From: RFTU01 sp032122355
Lineage (GTDB): Bacteria > Pseudomonadota > Gammaproteobacteria > Burkholderiales > Burkholderiaceae_C
Length of the DNA stretch: 50,552 nucleotides
Reading direction: 5' to 3'
NCBI GenBank assembly: GCA_032122355.1
Contig: JAUMCS010000067.1
Coordinates: forward strand, 1-50,552
In this document: piece after piece, positions 29,214-39,300 of the stretch
Position numbering within the stretch: position 1 is the stretch's first letter
How the letters are laid out: each line of letters begins with the position of its first letter
Notes under the pieces: model-generated
Database searches by the model: none
What the model was told of the DNA's origin: nothing
What the model saw: the letters and a program-made list of their open reading frames with translations, nothing else
Made by a program: the position numbers and the translations under genes

Positions 29214-30581
29214 TTAAATAGCGCGAGCGAGCCGAGTCGCTGCGCCCACGTAGTTGGCTGGGGTGAGTTGCTTGAGGCGGGTTTTTTCAGCCTCGGGCAA
29301 GGCCAGGGTGTCAATAAAAGCCGCGATATCATGCGCCGTGATGGTTTTGCCGCGGGTTAGGGCTTTGAGTTGTTCGTAGGGGTTGGGCAGGCCGTAGCGG
29401 CGCATCACGGTTTGAATGGGCTCGGCCAGAACCTCCCAGGCTTGGTCTAGGTCAGCCGTAAGTGCAGCGGGGTTGATTTCTAATTTGGACAAGCCTTTGG
29501 CCAGGCTGTCGTAGGCTAATACACCATAACCTAAAGCCACCCCCATGTTGCGCAACACCGTAGAGTCGGTGAGGTCGCGCTGCCAGCGGCTTATGGGTAA
29601 TTTTTGAGATAAGTGGCTGAGCAGCGCATTGGCCATACCCAGATTGCCTTCGGCATTTTCAAAATCAATGGGGTTGACCTTGTGCGGCATCGTGCTGCTG
29701 CCAATTTCGCCTTCCTTGGTTTTTTGTTTGAAATAGCCCAAAGAAATATAGCCCCACACATCACGCGCAAAATCAATCAAGATGGTGTTGCAGCGGGTAA
29801 CGGCATCAAACAGTTCTGCCATGCCGTCGTGCGGTTCAATTTGAATGGTGTAGGGGTTGAAGCTCAAGTGCAGTTGCTTTTCTACTACGGCTTTGGCAAA
29901 TGCTTCCCAATCAAATTCAGGCCATGCAGCGAGGTGGGCGTTGTAGTTGCCCACAGCGCCATTCATTTTGGCAGGCAGAGCCACTTTTGCAATGGTGGCG
30001 TGGGCTTTACGTAAACGGGCTACCACATTGGCCAATTCTTTACCCACCGTGGTAGGGCTGGCGGTTTGGCCATGGGTGCGGCTGAGCATAGCAACACCCG
30101 CCAATTGATGTGCCATCTGTGTGAGCTGATCGATGATGTGCTGGATGCTGGGCAGAACCACTTCTTGCCGAGCGGCTTGAAGCATCAGTGCATGGCTGGT
30201 GTTGTTAATGTCTTCGCTGGTGCAGGCGAAATGCACAAATTCGCTGGCAGCATGGAGTTCGGGGTGGGCCGCAAAACGATTTTTAAGCCAGTACTCTACG
30301 GCCTTGACATCGTGATTGGTGGTTTTTTCGATGTCTTTAATGGCTTGTGCATCGGCTTCGGAAAAATCTTGCACCCATTGGCGCAACAGGGCGCGGTTGG
30401 TTGTTGAGAGGGGTTTGAATTCATCAAAGCCAGCATCGCTCAGTGCAATTAACCACTCCACCTCGACTTGCACACGCCGGTGCATGAGCCCCAGTTCGGA
30501 TAACAATGGGCGTAAGCCTTGTAATTTGGGTGCGTAGCGACCATCTAAAGGGCACAGGGATGTTAAAAAAGAGGCATTCAT
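29214..30581 (-). CDS. purB: Adenylosuccinate lyase
   Basis: Cleaves SAICAR and adenylosuccinate in purine synthesis. 455 residues, as in the family. The fumarase/lyase signature SSTMPHKVNPIDFENAEGN lies near residue 295, the catalytic-base region SRTHGQTASPT near 165. First gene of a minus-strand run with pyrF and ubiH; its promoter faces that of the glutathione S-transferase gene across 75 bases. Confidence 0.97.
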   Translation of the reverse strand: MNASFLTSLCPLDGRYAPKLQGLRPLLSELGLMHRRVQVEVEWLIALSDAGFDEFKPLSTTNRALLRQWVQDFSEADAQAIKDIEKTTNHDVKAVEYWLKNRFAAHPELHAASEFVHFACTSEDINNTSHALMLQAARQEVVLPSIQHIIDQLTQMAHQLAGVAMLSRTHGQTASPTTVGKELANVVARLRKAHATIAKVALPAKMNGAVGNYNAHLAAWPEFDWEAFAKAVVEKQLHLSFNPYTIQIEPHDGMAELFDAVTRCNTILIDFARDVWGYISLGYFKQKTKEGEIGSSTMPHKVNPIDFENAEGNLGMANALLSHLSQKLPISRWQRDLTDSTVLRNMGVALGYGVLAYDSLAKGLSKLEINPAALTADLDQAWEVLAEPIQTVMRRYGLPNPYEQLKALTRGKTITAHDIAAFIDTLALPEAEKTRLKQLTPANYVGAATRLARAI

Positions 30582-30620
30582 GTTCTTGGTTTGGAATTAG
30601 GAAAAGAGATTGTAGGTATA

Positions 30621-30649
30621 TTAGCAATTCATCAGCCATTGGTTAAAAT
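30621..30649 (+). promoter_or_regulatory. Possible sigma-70 promoter giving a leaderless gst transcript
   Basis: TTAGCA (30621-30626) and TAAAAT (30644-30649) are separated by 17 bases, 4 of 6 and 5 of 6 consensus. Transcription would start about 30656-30657, on the gst start codon itself. No Shine-Dalgarno precedes that ATG, which fits a leaderless message. Confidence 0.4.
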
Positions 30650-30656
30650 CAGCATC

Positions 30657-31274
30657 ATGAAATTAATTGGATCTCTCACAAGCCCCTATGTTCGTAAGGT
30701 TAGAGTGATGCTGGCTGAAAAAAAGCTGGACTACGAATGGATTTTGCAAGATGTTTGGGCCAGCAACGATATTTTACAGTTTAATCCACTAGGCAAAGTG
30801 CCTTGCTTGGTCATGGAAGGTGGCGAAGCGGTTTTTGATTCTCGCGTGATCGTGGAGTATCTGGATACCCTTAGCCCTGTGGGTAAGTTGATTCCTTCTC
30901 TTGGTCGAGAGCGCGCAGAAGTGCTGACTTGGCAGGCTTTGTGCGATGGCATACTAGACGCTTTGGTGGCCATACGCCTAGAAAACACCTGGGAGCAGCG
31001 CACACCTGAACAACGCAGTGCGGCTTGGATTGAGCGGCAAATGAGCAAGGTCGATTCGGGGCTGAAGGCCCTGAGCTCGGGCTTAACGAGCAAAAATTGG
31101 TGTTATGGCAACCATTTTGGTCTGGCAGATGTTGCTGTGGGCTGTGTATTGGGCTATTTGGATTTTCGCTTTCCGGATATTGCTTGGCGGGAAACTTATC
31201 CTCATTTGGTGAGTTATCACCAAAAACTCATGAGCCGCCCAAGCTTTACCGCTACGCAGCCGCCCGCAGTTTGA
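30657..31274 (+). CDS. Glutathione S-transferase family protein
   Basis: A 205-residue cytosolic GST fold. The thioredoxin-like N-terminal domain opens with KLIGSLTSPYVRKVRVMLAE (catalytic serine region) and has the cis-proline segment KVPCLV and the glutathione gamma-glutamyl motif FDSRVIVEYL near residue 65. A helical C-terminal domain follows (FGLADVAVGCVLGY near 160). Start chosen at ATG 30657, where the conserved fold begins. Substrate unknown. The metX gene follows 1-10 bases after its stop. Confidence 0.9.
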   Translation: MKLIGSLTSPYVRKVRVMLAEKKLDYEWILQDVWASNDILQFNPLGKVPCLVMEGGEAVFDSRVIVEYLDTLSPVGKLIPSLGRERAEVLTWQALCDGILDALVAIRLENTWEQRTPEQRSAAWIERQMSKVDSGLKALSSGLTSKNWCYGNHFGLADVAVGCVLGYLDFRFPDIAWRETYPHLVSYHQKLMSRPSFTATQPPAV

Positions 31275-31284
31275 GGTGCTTGTG

Positions 31285-32418
31285 ATGCAGGGGGTCGTGG
31301 TTGTTGCTCAACAAATGACATTTTCCGAACCATTGCCCTTGCGCTCGGGTTCGGTTTTGGCTAACTACGTTCTGGTGTATGAAACTTACGGTGAGCTCAA
31401 TGCGCAACGCAACAATGCGGTTTTGGTCTGCCATGCCCTGAATGCCAGTCACCATGTGGCTGGCGTGTATGCCGATGCGCCAGAGCAATTGGGTTGGTGG
31501 GACAATATGGTGGGGCCTGGCAAGCCATTGGATACCCATCGTTTTTTTGTGATCGGTGTCAATAATTTAGGCTCATGCTTTGGCTCAACGGGCCCCACGC
31601 ACACCAATCCTGCTACCCACCAGCCCTGGGGTGCTGATTTTCCAGTGATTACCGTAGAGGATTGGGTGGATGCGCAAGCACGGTTGCTCGATCGCTTGGG
31701 CATTGGGCAGTTGGCGGCGGTGCTGGGCGGAAGCTTGGGCGGTATGCAGGCTTTGAGTTGGAGTTTGCGCTACCCACAAAGGGTGCGGCACTGTATTGCG
31801 GTGGCTACAGCCCCCAAGCTATCGGCGCAAAATATTGCTTTCAATGAAGTGGCCCGCCGAGCCATAACCACCGACCCTGATTTTCATCAAGGCCATTACT
31901 ATGCCTTTGGGGTGGTGCCCAAACGCGGTTTGCGCGTGGCGCGGATGATTGGCCACATCACTTACCTATCGGATGATTCGATGGAAGCGAAGTTTGGCCG
32001 TGAGTTAAAAAATGCCACTTTGAGTTACTCCACTCAGGACATCGAATTTCAAATTGAAAGTTACTTGCGCTATCAGGGCGATAAGTTCAGTGAGTACTTT
32101 GATGCTAATACTTACTTGCTGATCACCCGCGCGTTGGATTATTTTGATCCGGCGGCGGAGTACGATGGGCAATTGTCGGCCACGTTTGCGGTGGCCAAAA
32201 GTGTGCAGTTTTTGGTGGTGAGCTTTACCACCGATTGGCGTTTTGCACCGGCGCGTTCGCGTGAGATTGTGAAAGCGCTGCTCGACAATCAAGCCCGAGT
32301 GAGTTATGCCGAGATAGACGCACCCCATGGCCATGATGCCTTTTTGCTGGATGATGCGCGCTATCATGGGCTGATGCGTGTGCGCTTTGCACAAATTGCA
32401 CAAGAGGTGGGCGTATGA
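31285..32418 (+). CDS. metX: Homoserine O-acyltransferase (MetX)
   Basis: Acylates homoserine at the start of methionine synthesis. An alpha/beta-hydrolase of about 377 residues with the nucleophile elbow GGSLGGMQAL near residue 148, the acid in TDWRFAPARS near 315 and the catalytic histidine in DAPHGHDAFLLDD near 350. Start uncertain: GTG 31276, ATG 31285 or ATG 31318. Whether acetyl- or succinyl-CoA is used cannot be read from the motifs. It overlaps metW by 4 bases (ATGA), the standard metXW pair. Confidence 0.93.
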   Translation: MQGVVVVAQQMTFSEPLPLRSGSVLANYVLVYETYGELNAQRNNAVLVCHALNASHHVAGVYADAPEQLGWWDNMVGPGKPLDTHRFFVIGVNNLGSCFGSTGPTHTNPATHQPWGADFPVITVEDWVDAQARLLDRLGIGQLAAVLGGSLGGMQALSWSLRYPQRVRHCIAVATAPKLSAQNIAFNEVARRAITTDPDFHQGHYYAFGVVPKRGLRVARMIGHITYLSDDSMEAKFGRELKNATLSYSTQDIEFQIESYLRYQGDKFSEYFDANTYLLITRALDYFDPAAEYDGQLSATFAVAKSVQFLVVSFTTDWRFAPARSREIVKALLDNQARVSYAEIDAPHGHDAFLLDDARYHGLMRVRFAQIAQEVGV

Positions 32419-32999
32419 CCGAAACAATGGATTGGGCTCATATCGCCAATTGGGTACCTGAAGGCTCGCGTGTGCTGGATTTGGGTTGTGGTTCCGGTGA
32501 ATTATTGCAATACTTGATGCAAAACAAGGGATGTAGTGGCTATGGCGTTGAAATCAATTCAGCCAATATAGAGGCTTGTGCGGCACGTGGGGTAGATGTG
32601 CTGCAGCTGAATTTGGAAGAAGGTTTATCCATTTTTGAAGATCAAAGTTTTGATGTGGTGTTACAGTTGCAAACCCTGCAACATTTGCGCAATACCGAAG
32701 TGATGTTGCGTGAAACGGCCCGCGTAGGCCGCATGGGTATTGTGAGTTTTCCCAATTTTGCCCACTGGGCGAACCGCTTATCGGTGCTCAAAGGGCGTAT
32801 GCCTGTTACCAAAGCTTTGCCCTATGAGTGGTACAACACACCCAATATCAGGGTAACCACCTGCGCTGATTTCCAGCATCTGGCCGAAAAAAACGGCCTG
32901 CGCATCACCCAACGCATGGGCTTACACCAAGGTCGCCCTGTGCACTGGTTGGCCAATTGGCGTGCCAGTGTGGGGGTGTTTCGGATTGAGGCCGGTTGA
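32415..32999 (+). CDS. metW: Methionine biosynthesis protein MetW
   Basis: A 194-residue methyltransferase-fold protein with the SAM-type loop VLDLGCGSGELLQYL near residue 20 and FPNFAHWANRLSVLKGRMP near 114, which is characteristic of MetW. It is found next to metX and is thought to support homoserine acylation. Begins inside the metX stop. Confidence 0.95.
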   Translation: MTETMDWAHIANWVPEGSRVLDLGCGSGELLQYLMQNKGCSGYGVEINSANIEACAARGVDVLQLNLEEGLSIFEDQSFDVVLQLQTLQHLRNTEVMLRETARVGRMGIVSFPNFAHWANRLSVLKGRMPVTKALPYEWYNTPNIRVTTCADFQHLAEKNGLRITQRMGLHQGRPVHWLANWRASVGVFRIEAG

Positions 33000-33023
33000 A
33001 AGTCTAACCTTAGCAGTTTTGAT

Positions 33024-35432
33024 ATGAAAACAAGGCAAAGCGAAGTTGTTACAGCATCGACCGTTCATCCAGAAATGCATGACCTTTCCTTGGTTTCGAG
33101 CTTGGTGGAACGTGCCATGCAGCTTCGCAAGAAAGGTGACTTGGCGACCGCCATTGCGCAATATCAGCGAGCGGCGGCGGTGCAGGGTGCGCCAGCGGAG
33201 GTACATTTCAACCTAGCTAATGCTTTGTTTGAAAAGGGTGATTGGAGTGCTGCGCAGGAAAGCGTGGAACAAGCTCTTGGCTTAGACCCTAAGCTGGCGA
33301 TAGCCCATCTTTTGTCCGCACGCTGCGCCCAACGCTTGGGCGAGCTTGAGCTGGCGGCTAAGCATTATGCCGATGTGGTGCAATTAGACCCCAAGAATTT
33401 TAGCGCATGGCTAGAGTGGGGCAATGTCTCAAGATCTTTGGGTCATAGCCAAAAGATGCTCGAGTGCTATGGCCGAGCTGCAGCTGTCGCACCTGGCCGC
33501 TGGGAGGTGCTGGTGAGTTTGGTTCGTGCTTTTGAAGAAGCTGGACAATGGCATGAGGCGGCGATTGTTTATCATCAGGCATTAGATGCTGTGGTCTCAC
33601 GTCAACTGCCATCAGTAACTCCAGATTCGGCAGAAACAAGCCAAGAAGGTCGGGTTACGGCAGCTACCGTGCATTGGAAAGTGGCGCGGTTTCGCCTAGA
33701 TCGAGGGGATGCCCCCAGGGCCCTGGAAGCCATGCGTCAAGCGTTGTTGGCGGCAGGGCAGCAGGCTGTGCAAGAAGATACCGTTGCCTCCATGCACATA
33801 GACCTTGGGGAGGTTTTTATACGCATGGGGTTGCAGAATGAAGCGCACCGTGCATTCGAGCGTGCCTCGTTGGCTAAGTCGGAACCTGTGCTTGCGCGGC
33901 TAACGGAAACCTCTTTTCGCAACAATCTTTGGCAAGAGGCGCTGGTTATTTCTCAGCGCGCAGTGGAGCTTCATCCTGAAAGCCCCACTGCTTTATGGAA
34001 TCTCGCGCATTTGTATGGCGAATGTTGGCAGATGGACAATGCTTTGGCAACGCTAGAGCGAGCCGAGCAAATAGCACCCCAGCCGGGTGCAGCCAGTATG
34101 CGTGCGGCCATGGCAGGGCGTGCTGGCGATGTCGATCAGGCGCTGGATTTGTATTTGGCCTTGGCGCGAAAAGAGGGGCCGCGCTCGCGGATGTGCTCAA
34201 GTGCGGCTATGAGCGCGCTGTATAGCGATAAGTTATCGGCTTCTGAAGTGGCCGATTTGCACCGCGAGTTATTTGAGCCATTGGGGCAAGGTGCGCGTAG
34301 CCACGACAGTTTCCACAATGATCGCACGGTTGATCGCAAGATTAAGGTGGGGTTCGTGACGGCAGATTTTCACCATCAGCACCCTGTGAATATATTTATG
34401 CAGCCCGTTTTATCGCGTTTAAATCTGGAACAGATCGATCTGACGATTTATTTCACGGGCGTTTCTTACGATGACCAAACGCGCCTAGCGCAATCTCGGG
34501 TTCAGCAATGGGTGGAGTGCACGACCTGGTCAGATTCACAGCTTAAAGCTCGAATCGAAGCCGATCGTATTGATGTGTTGATGGACCTTGCAGGCCATAC
34601 CAGTATGCACCGAATGACGCTGTTCGCTCAGCGAGCTGCGCCCGTTCAGGTGACTTTCTTGGGCTATCCAGGTTCAACCGGAGTGCCTAATATTGATTGG
34701 ATACTAGCCGATCATGTGGTGGCGCCTCAGGGCAGTGACCATTTATTCTCTGAGCGTGTATATCGGCTCCCGGATACGGTTTTTTGCTTTTCACCCGAGG
34801 CGGAGTATCCCTATCCACAGTACACCGAAGCTCATGCAAAACGCCCTTTGACTTTTGGTTCCTTCAACAATGTGGCAAAAATTACTCCCCACACTGTGGC
34901 AGTGTGGACTCGTGTGCTGAAAGCGGTACCGAATTCTCAAATGCTACTAAAGGCACCGAGTTTTAAAGACCCTATGGCTATCAGCCAGTTTCAAAAGCGG
35001 TTTTTAGCTGAGGGTATTGATAGCTCGCGTTTGATTTTTAGGGGGCCTGTTGGGCTAACCGATATGATGGCGGAGTATGCCGATGTGGATATTGCCCTAG
35101 ATACCGTTCCGTACAATGGTGGCACTACCACCTTGCAAGCGATGTGGATGGGGGTGCCGGTTGTGGTGAAGGCTGGCGAGAACTTTGTTTCTCGAATGGG
35201 GGCTAGTTTTATGCAGGCTGCTGGTTTACCCGATTGGGTTGCCGCCAGCGATGATGACTATATCAAAATAGCGGTGGCAAAGGCCCAAGATCGTGAGGCG
35301 CTACTCAGGCTGAAACAAGGGATGCGTAAGCAGCTTTTATCTTCACCCGCGTGGGATATGGAGCGGTATGCGAATGCGTTTCAGGGAGCGCTGAAAGATG
35401 TGTGGAGTGACTTTTGCCGGGTGCAAAGTTAG
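33024..35432 (+). CDS. TPR protein with O-GlcNAc-transferase-like (GT41) domain
   Basis: 802 residues. The first 370 or so form tetratricopeptide repeats (for example PAEVHFNLANALFEKGDWSA near residue 56). The C-terminal half matches the GT41/SPINDLY family: HPVNIFMQPVLSRLNLEQID near 453, MTLFAQRAAPVQVTFLGYPG near 530, and the nucleotide-sugar site YNGGTTTLQAMWMGVPVVV near 700. Such enzymes put a sugar on serine or threonine of proteins; in bacteria the targets are mostly unknown, flagellin being one example. No flagellar gene is nearby. Transcribed just before the Anbu gene, with an 86-base gap. Confidence 0.9.
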   Translation: MKTRQSEVVTASTVHPEMHDLSLVSSLVERAMQLRKKGDLATAIAQYQRAAAVQGAPAEVHFNLANALFEKGDWSAAQESVEQALGLDPKLAIAHLLSARCAQRLGELELAAKHYADVVQLDPKNFSAWLEWGNVSRSLGHSQKMLECYGRAAAVAPGRWEVLVSLVRAFEEAGQWHEAAIVYHQALDAVVSRQLPSVTPDSAETSQEGRVTAATVHWKVARFRLDRGDAPRALEAMRQALLAAGQQAVQEDTVASMHIDLGEVFIRMGLQNEAHRAFERASLAKSEPVLARLTETSFRNNLWQEALVISQRAVELHPESPTALWNLAHLYGECWQMDNALATLERAEQIAPQPGAASMRAAMAGRAGDVDQALDLYLALARKEGPRSRMCSSAAMSALYSDKLSASEVADLHRELFEPLGQGARSHDSFHNDRTVDRKIKVGFVTADFHHQHPVNIFMQPVLSRLNLEQIDLTIYFTGVSYDDQTRLAQSRVQQWVECTTWSDSQLKARIEADRIDVLMDLAGHTSMHRMTLFAQRAAPVQVTFLGYPGSTGVPNIDWILADHVVAPQGSDHLFSERVYRLPDTVFCFSPEAEYPYPQYTEAHAKRPLTFGSFNNVAKITPHTVAVWTRVLKAVPNSQMLLKAPSFKDPMAISQFQKRFLAEGIDSSRLIFRGPVGLTDMMAEYADVDIALDTVPYNGGTTTLQAMWMGVPVVVKAGENFVSRMGASFMQAAGLPDWVAASDDDYIKIAVAKAQDREALLRLKQGMRKQLLSSPAWDMERYANAFQGALKDVWSDFCRVQS

Positions 35433-35442
35433 TTTTTAATAA

Positions 35443-35486
35443 TTGCCACGCATCTGCTTTGTCGTGATTTAAATTCAAGGTGGCAA
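35443..35486. promoter_or_regulatory. Inverted repeat upstream of the Anbu operon
   Basis: TTGCCAC (35443-35449) and GTGGCAA (35480-35486) are exact inverted copies 30 bases apart, in the only sizeable gap before anbu. It may be an operator; it could also be chance. Confidence 0.25.
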
Positions 35487-35518
35487 AATAGCACTTTGTT
35501 TAAACTTTCAAATTTACC

Positions 35519-36343
35519 ATGACTTATTGTGTTGCCATACGCCTGAATGCAGGCCTTGTTTTTTTATCGGATAGTCGCACCAATGCGGGTGTGGATCAAA
35601 TCAGCACCTGCCGAAAAATGATGATTTATGAAAAGCCCGGTGATCGTTTTATGGTGTTGTTGTCCGCAGGAAATTTATCCATCAGTCAATCGGTGCGCGA
35701 GATTTTGCAAGTGGAAAAACTCGATCAAGGCGATGCGGAGCCCCTGACGATTTGGAATGCCACCAGTATGTTTGATGCCACTCGGGTGCTGGGCAGTGCA
35801 GTCAGGCGAGTGTATGAACAAGATGGCCCAGCACTCAAGGCTGCTGGCCTGGATTTTAACGCCAGCTTTTTATTTGGGGGGCAAATCAAGGGTGAGCCCA
35901 TGCGCTTGTTTCAGGTGTATTCGCCAGGCAACTTTATTGAAGCCACGCGTGAGGCGGCGTTCTTTCAAATCGGTGAAAGCAAATATGGCAAACCCATTCT
36001 GGATCGCGTCATTCGACCCGAAACCCCGCTGGATGAAGCGGCTAAATGCGCTTTGGTATCCATGGATTCGACCTTGAAATCCAATTTATCAGTAGGTTTA
36101 CCCTTGGATTTATTGGTGTATCAAGAAGGGGCGCTGGCGTGTGACAACTATGTGTGTATCGATGATCAAAACCCCTATTTTTCGATGATACGCAACACCT
36201 GGGGGCAGCGTTTACGCGATGTGTTTGAGAGCATTGATGATCCGCAGTGGAGCGAGGTGGTTTGCGATCATCCACTAAAAGCGGCTTCTGAACGATTTGA
36301 GCCACTCCGTAAGGTAAGCCATTCTGGGCAATTGATTGTTTGA
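35519..36343 (+). CDS. anbu: Anbu proteasome-like peptidase
   Basis: A 274-residue Ntn-hydrolase of the Anbu (HslV-like) family. Removal of Met exposes Thr1; D17 (LSDSRTNAG) and the lysine in TCRKMMIY complete the proteasome-type active site, and SAGNLSISQSVREIL near residue 44 and the C-terminal family region are present. Anbu assembles into open helical or ring-like forms and lacks a known unfoldase. Its operon with ATP-grasp, alpha-E and transglutaminase-like genes is a conserved neighbourhood; it may cut a peptide made by those enzymes. Substrate unknown. Confidence 0.92.
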   Translation: MTYCVAIRLNAGLVFLSDSRTNAGVDQISTCRKMMIYEKPGDRFMVLLSAGNLSISQSVREILQVEKLDQGDAEPLTIWNATSMFDATRVLGSAVRRVYEQDGPALKAAGLDFNASFLFGGQIKGEPMRLFQVYSPGNFIEATREAAFFQIGESKYGKPILDRVIRPETPLDEAAKCALVSMDSTLKSNLSVGLPLDLLVYQEGALACDNYVCIDDQNPYFSMIRNTWGQRLRDVFESIDDPQWSEVVCDHPLKAASERFEPLRKVSHSGQLIV

Positions 36344-36398
36344 GTTATCATCTTGAGTTGAAGTCTTGCAATAGTACGTCAACTTTGGAGGTGGTATT

Positions 36399-39300
36399 TT
36401 GGCTATTCATGTTGCACTCAATCACGTTACCGAGTACCGGTATGATCGCCTGGTCAACCTATCTCCGCAAGTGGTGCGCTTGCGTCCTGCACCACATACG
36501 CGCACACGCATCATCAGTTACTCATTGCGGGTAGAGCCGGAAAACCACTTTATCAACTGGCAGCAAGACCCCTATTCCAACTACATGGCTCGGTTGGTGT
36601 TTCCGGATAAAACACCGCATTTTAAGGTGACGGTTGATTTGGTGGCCGAAATGGCGACCTACAACCCATTTGATTTTTTCCTCGAGCCCTATGCTCAGAA
36701 CTGGCCCTTTGCCTATGAGCCGGAACTACAGCAAGAATTGCAACCGTATTTGACGCTTCTAGCCCAGCCTGATCTGGGGGAGGCCTTTCATCAGTATCGG
36801 TTGGCGGTTGTGGCGGCTAGAAAAGGCACTCAAGCCATCGCCACAATCGATCAACTGGTGGAGTTGAATTGTCAGCTGCAGCAGGATATTCGTTATGTGA
36901 TTCGTCTGGAGCCCGGTGTACAAAGCCCAGAAACTACATTACAGCTGCGCAGTGGTTCATGCCGCGATAGTGCTTGGTTATTGGTACAGCTATTGCGGCA
37001 TATGGGCTTGGCGGCTCGGTTTGTTTCGGGCTATTTGATTCAGTTGCGCCCCGATGTCAAGGCGCTTGATGGCCCCAGTGGCAGCGAAACAGACTTCACC
37101 GATTTGCATGCTTGGTGCGAGGTGTATTTGCCCGGAGCAGGTTGGATCGGCCTAGACCCCACATCGGGCTTGTTGGCGGGTGAGGGTCATATTCCGGTGG
37201 CTTGTACGCCCGAGCCTTCTTCGGCTGCCCCCATCAGCGGAGCGGTAGACGAGTGTGAGGTGCAGTTTGAGCACCATATGCAAGTCAGCCGGATTTATGA
37301 AAGCCCCCGCACCACAGCACCCTACACCGAGGCGCAATGGGCGCAAGTGCAAGCGCTGGGCTTGCAGGTGGATGCGGATTTACAAGCCCAAGATGTGCGA
37401 TTGACGATGGGGGGCGAACCCACTTTTGTCGCAGTCAACGATCGTGATGCGCCAGAATGGAATACCGATGCTTTAGGGCCAACCAAACGCGGTTTGGCAA
37501 CTGACCTAACCCAGCGCTTAATGGTGCGTTATGGGCAGGGTGGTTTTTTGCACTTTGGGCAAGGCAAGTGGTACCCGGGTGAGCAATTACCGCGCTGGGC
37601 TCTTTCAATTTTTTGGCGCACGGATGGCCAGCCCTGCTGGCAAAATCGTGCCTTATTTGCTGACGAGCGTCAACCTCAGCTATACACCGCCGAGGATGCG
37701 CAGGTTTTTATTCAGGCCTTGACACGCCGGTTGGGCTTGCCGTTGCAATATATTCAAGAGGGCTATGAAGATACTTGGTATTACTTGTGGCGCGAGCGTC
37801 GCTTGCCGGTGAATGTGGACCCGTTTGAGTCGCGATTGGATGATGAATTAGAGCGTGCTCGCTTACGCCGTGTGTTCAGCCAGGGGCTGTCGTCTGTGGT
37901 GGGGTATTTGCTGCCCCTGGCCTATGATGATGGAGTTGCGCCCCAGCCTTGGCGCACGGGGCCTTGGTTCATGCGTGATGAGCGTTTATATTTGGTGCCA
38001 GGTGATTCTCCTATGGGTTATCGTTTGCCGCTGGATTCTTTGCCATGGGCGGCTGTTGGTCAAAGAGGCGAGCTGATTGAGGTAGACCCCATGAGTGCTC
38101 GGGCAGATCTGCCGTCAGCGGCGGCCTTGCGTCGTCAATATCCCCCAAGCGCATACCCCCAAGTGGCGGCTCAGGGCTTAGCCGCAGAGAGTGCCACTTA
38201 TCCCGTCAAGCATACATCGGCGGCGCACATTGTTCGCACGGCCTTGTGTGTCGAGGTGCGCGATCCGCAGCGGGCTAGTGGTTCAGCCGCAGATTCAGCC
38301 CATGGCAACCCGACTCGGCAGCCCGGGGTGATGTATGTTTTTATGCCACCCTTGAGCTCTTTGGAAGCCTACTTGCAATTGCTCGCAGCCGTAGAGGCCA
38401 CAGCCCAAGAGTTGGGGGTGAAAATTGTTTTGGAGGGGTATCCGCCCCCACGTGATCCGCGTTTGAAGGTGTTGCAAGTGACGCCGGATCCGGGTGTGAT
38501 TGAGGTGAATATTCATCCCTCATCGGATTGGACTGAACTGGTCGAGCGCACCGAGTTTTTATACGAGGCCGCCCACCACAGCCGTTTGAGCGCAGAAAAA
38601 TTCATGCTGGATGGCCGTCATACAGGAACGGGCGGAGGAAATCACTTTGTGTTAGGAGGGGCAACCCCCAGCGATAGCCCGTTCTTGCGACGACCTGATT
38701 TATTGGCCAGTTTGCTCGCGTATTGGCATAATCATCCGAGCTTATCGTATTTGTTCAGTGGCTCTTTCATAGGCCCTACCAGTCAGGCGCCGCGCATAGA
38801 TGAAGCACGCCACGACCAAGTGTATGAGTTGGAAATTGGCCTCGCAGAGCTCGAGCGGCAAATGGCTCAGTACGGCCATACTCCGCCATGGTTGGTGGAT
38901 CGGGCCTTACGAAATCTCTTGATTGACGCTACGGGCAATACGCATCGCAGCGAGTTTTGTATCGATAAACTTTATTCACCCGATAGTGTCACGGGGCGTT
39001 TGGGGTTGCTCGAATTGCGAGCATTTGAAATGCCCCCACATGCACGCATGAGCTTGGTGCAGCAATTGCTGTTAAGGGCGTTGGTTTCTTGGTTCTGGCG
39101 GCAGCCTTATGGGGCTAAAGGAGCCACGCGTTTGACGCGTTGGGGTACCACTTTGCATGATCGGTTTTTGTTGCCGACGTTTGTGCAGATGGATTTTGAC
39201 GATGTGTTGGCCGATTTGCGTCAGGTGGGCTATGCTTTTGATCCGGCTTGGTTTGCCCCACATCAAGAGTTCCGTTTTCCCCGCCTGGGGCAATTTAGCA

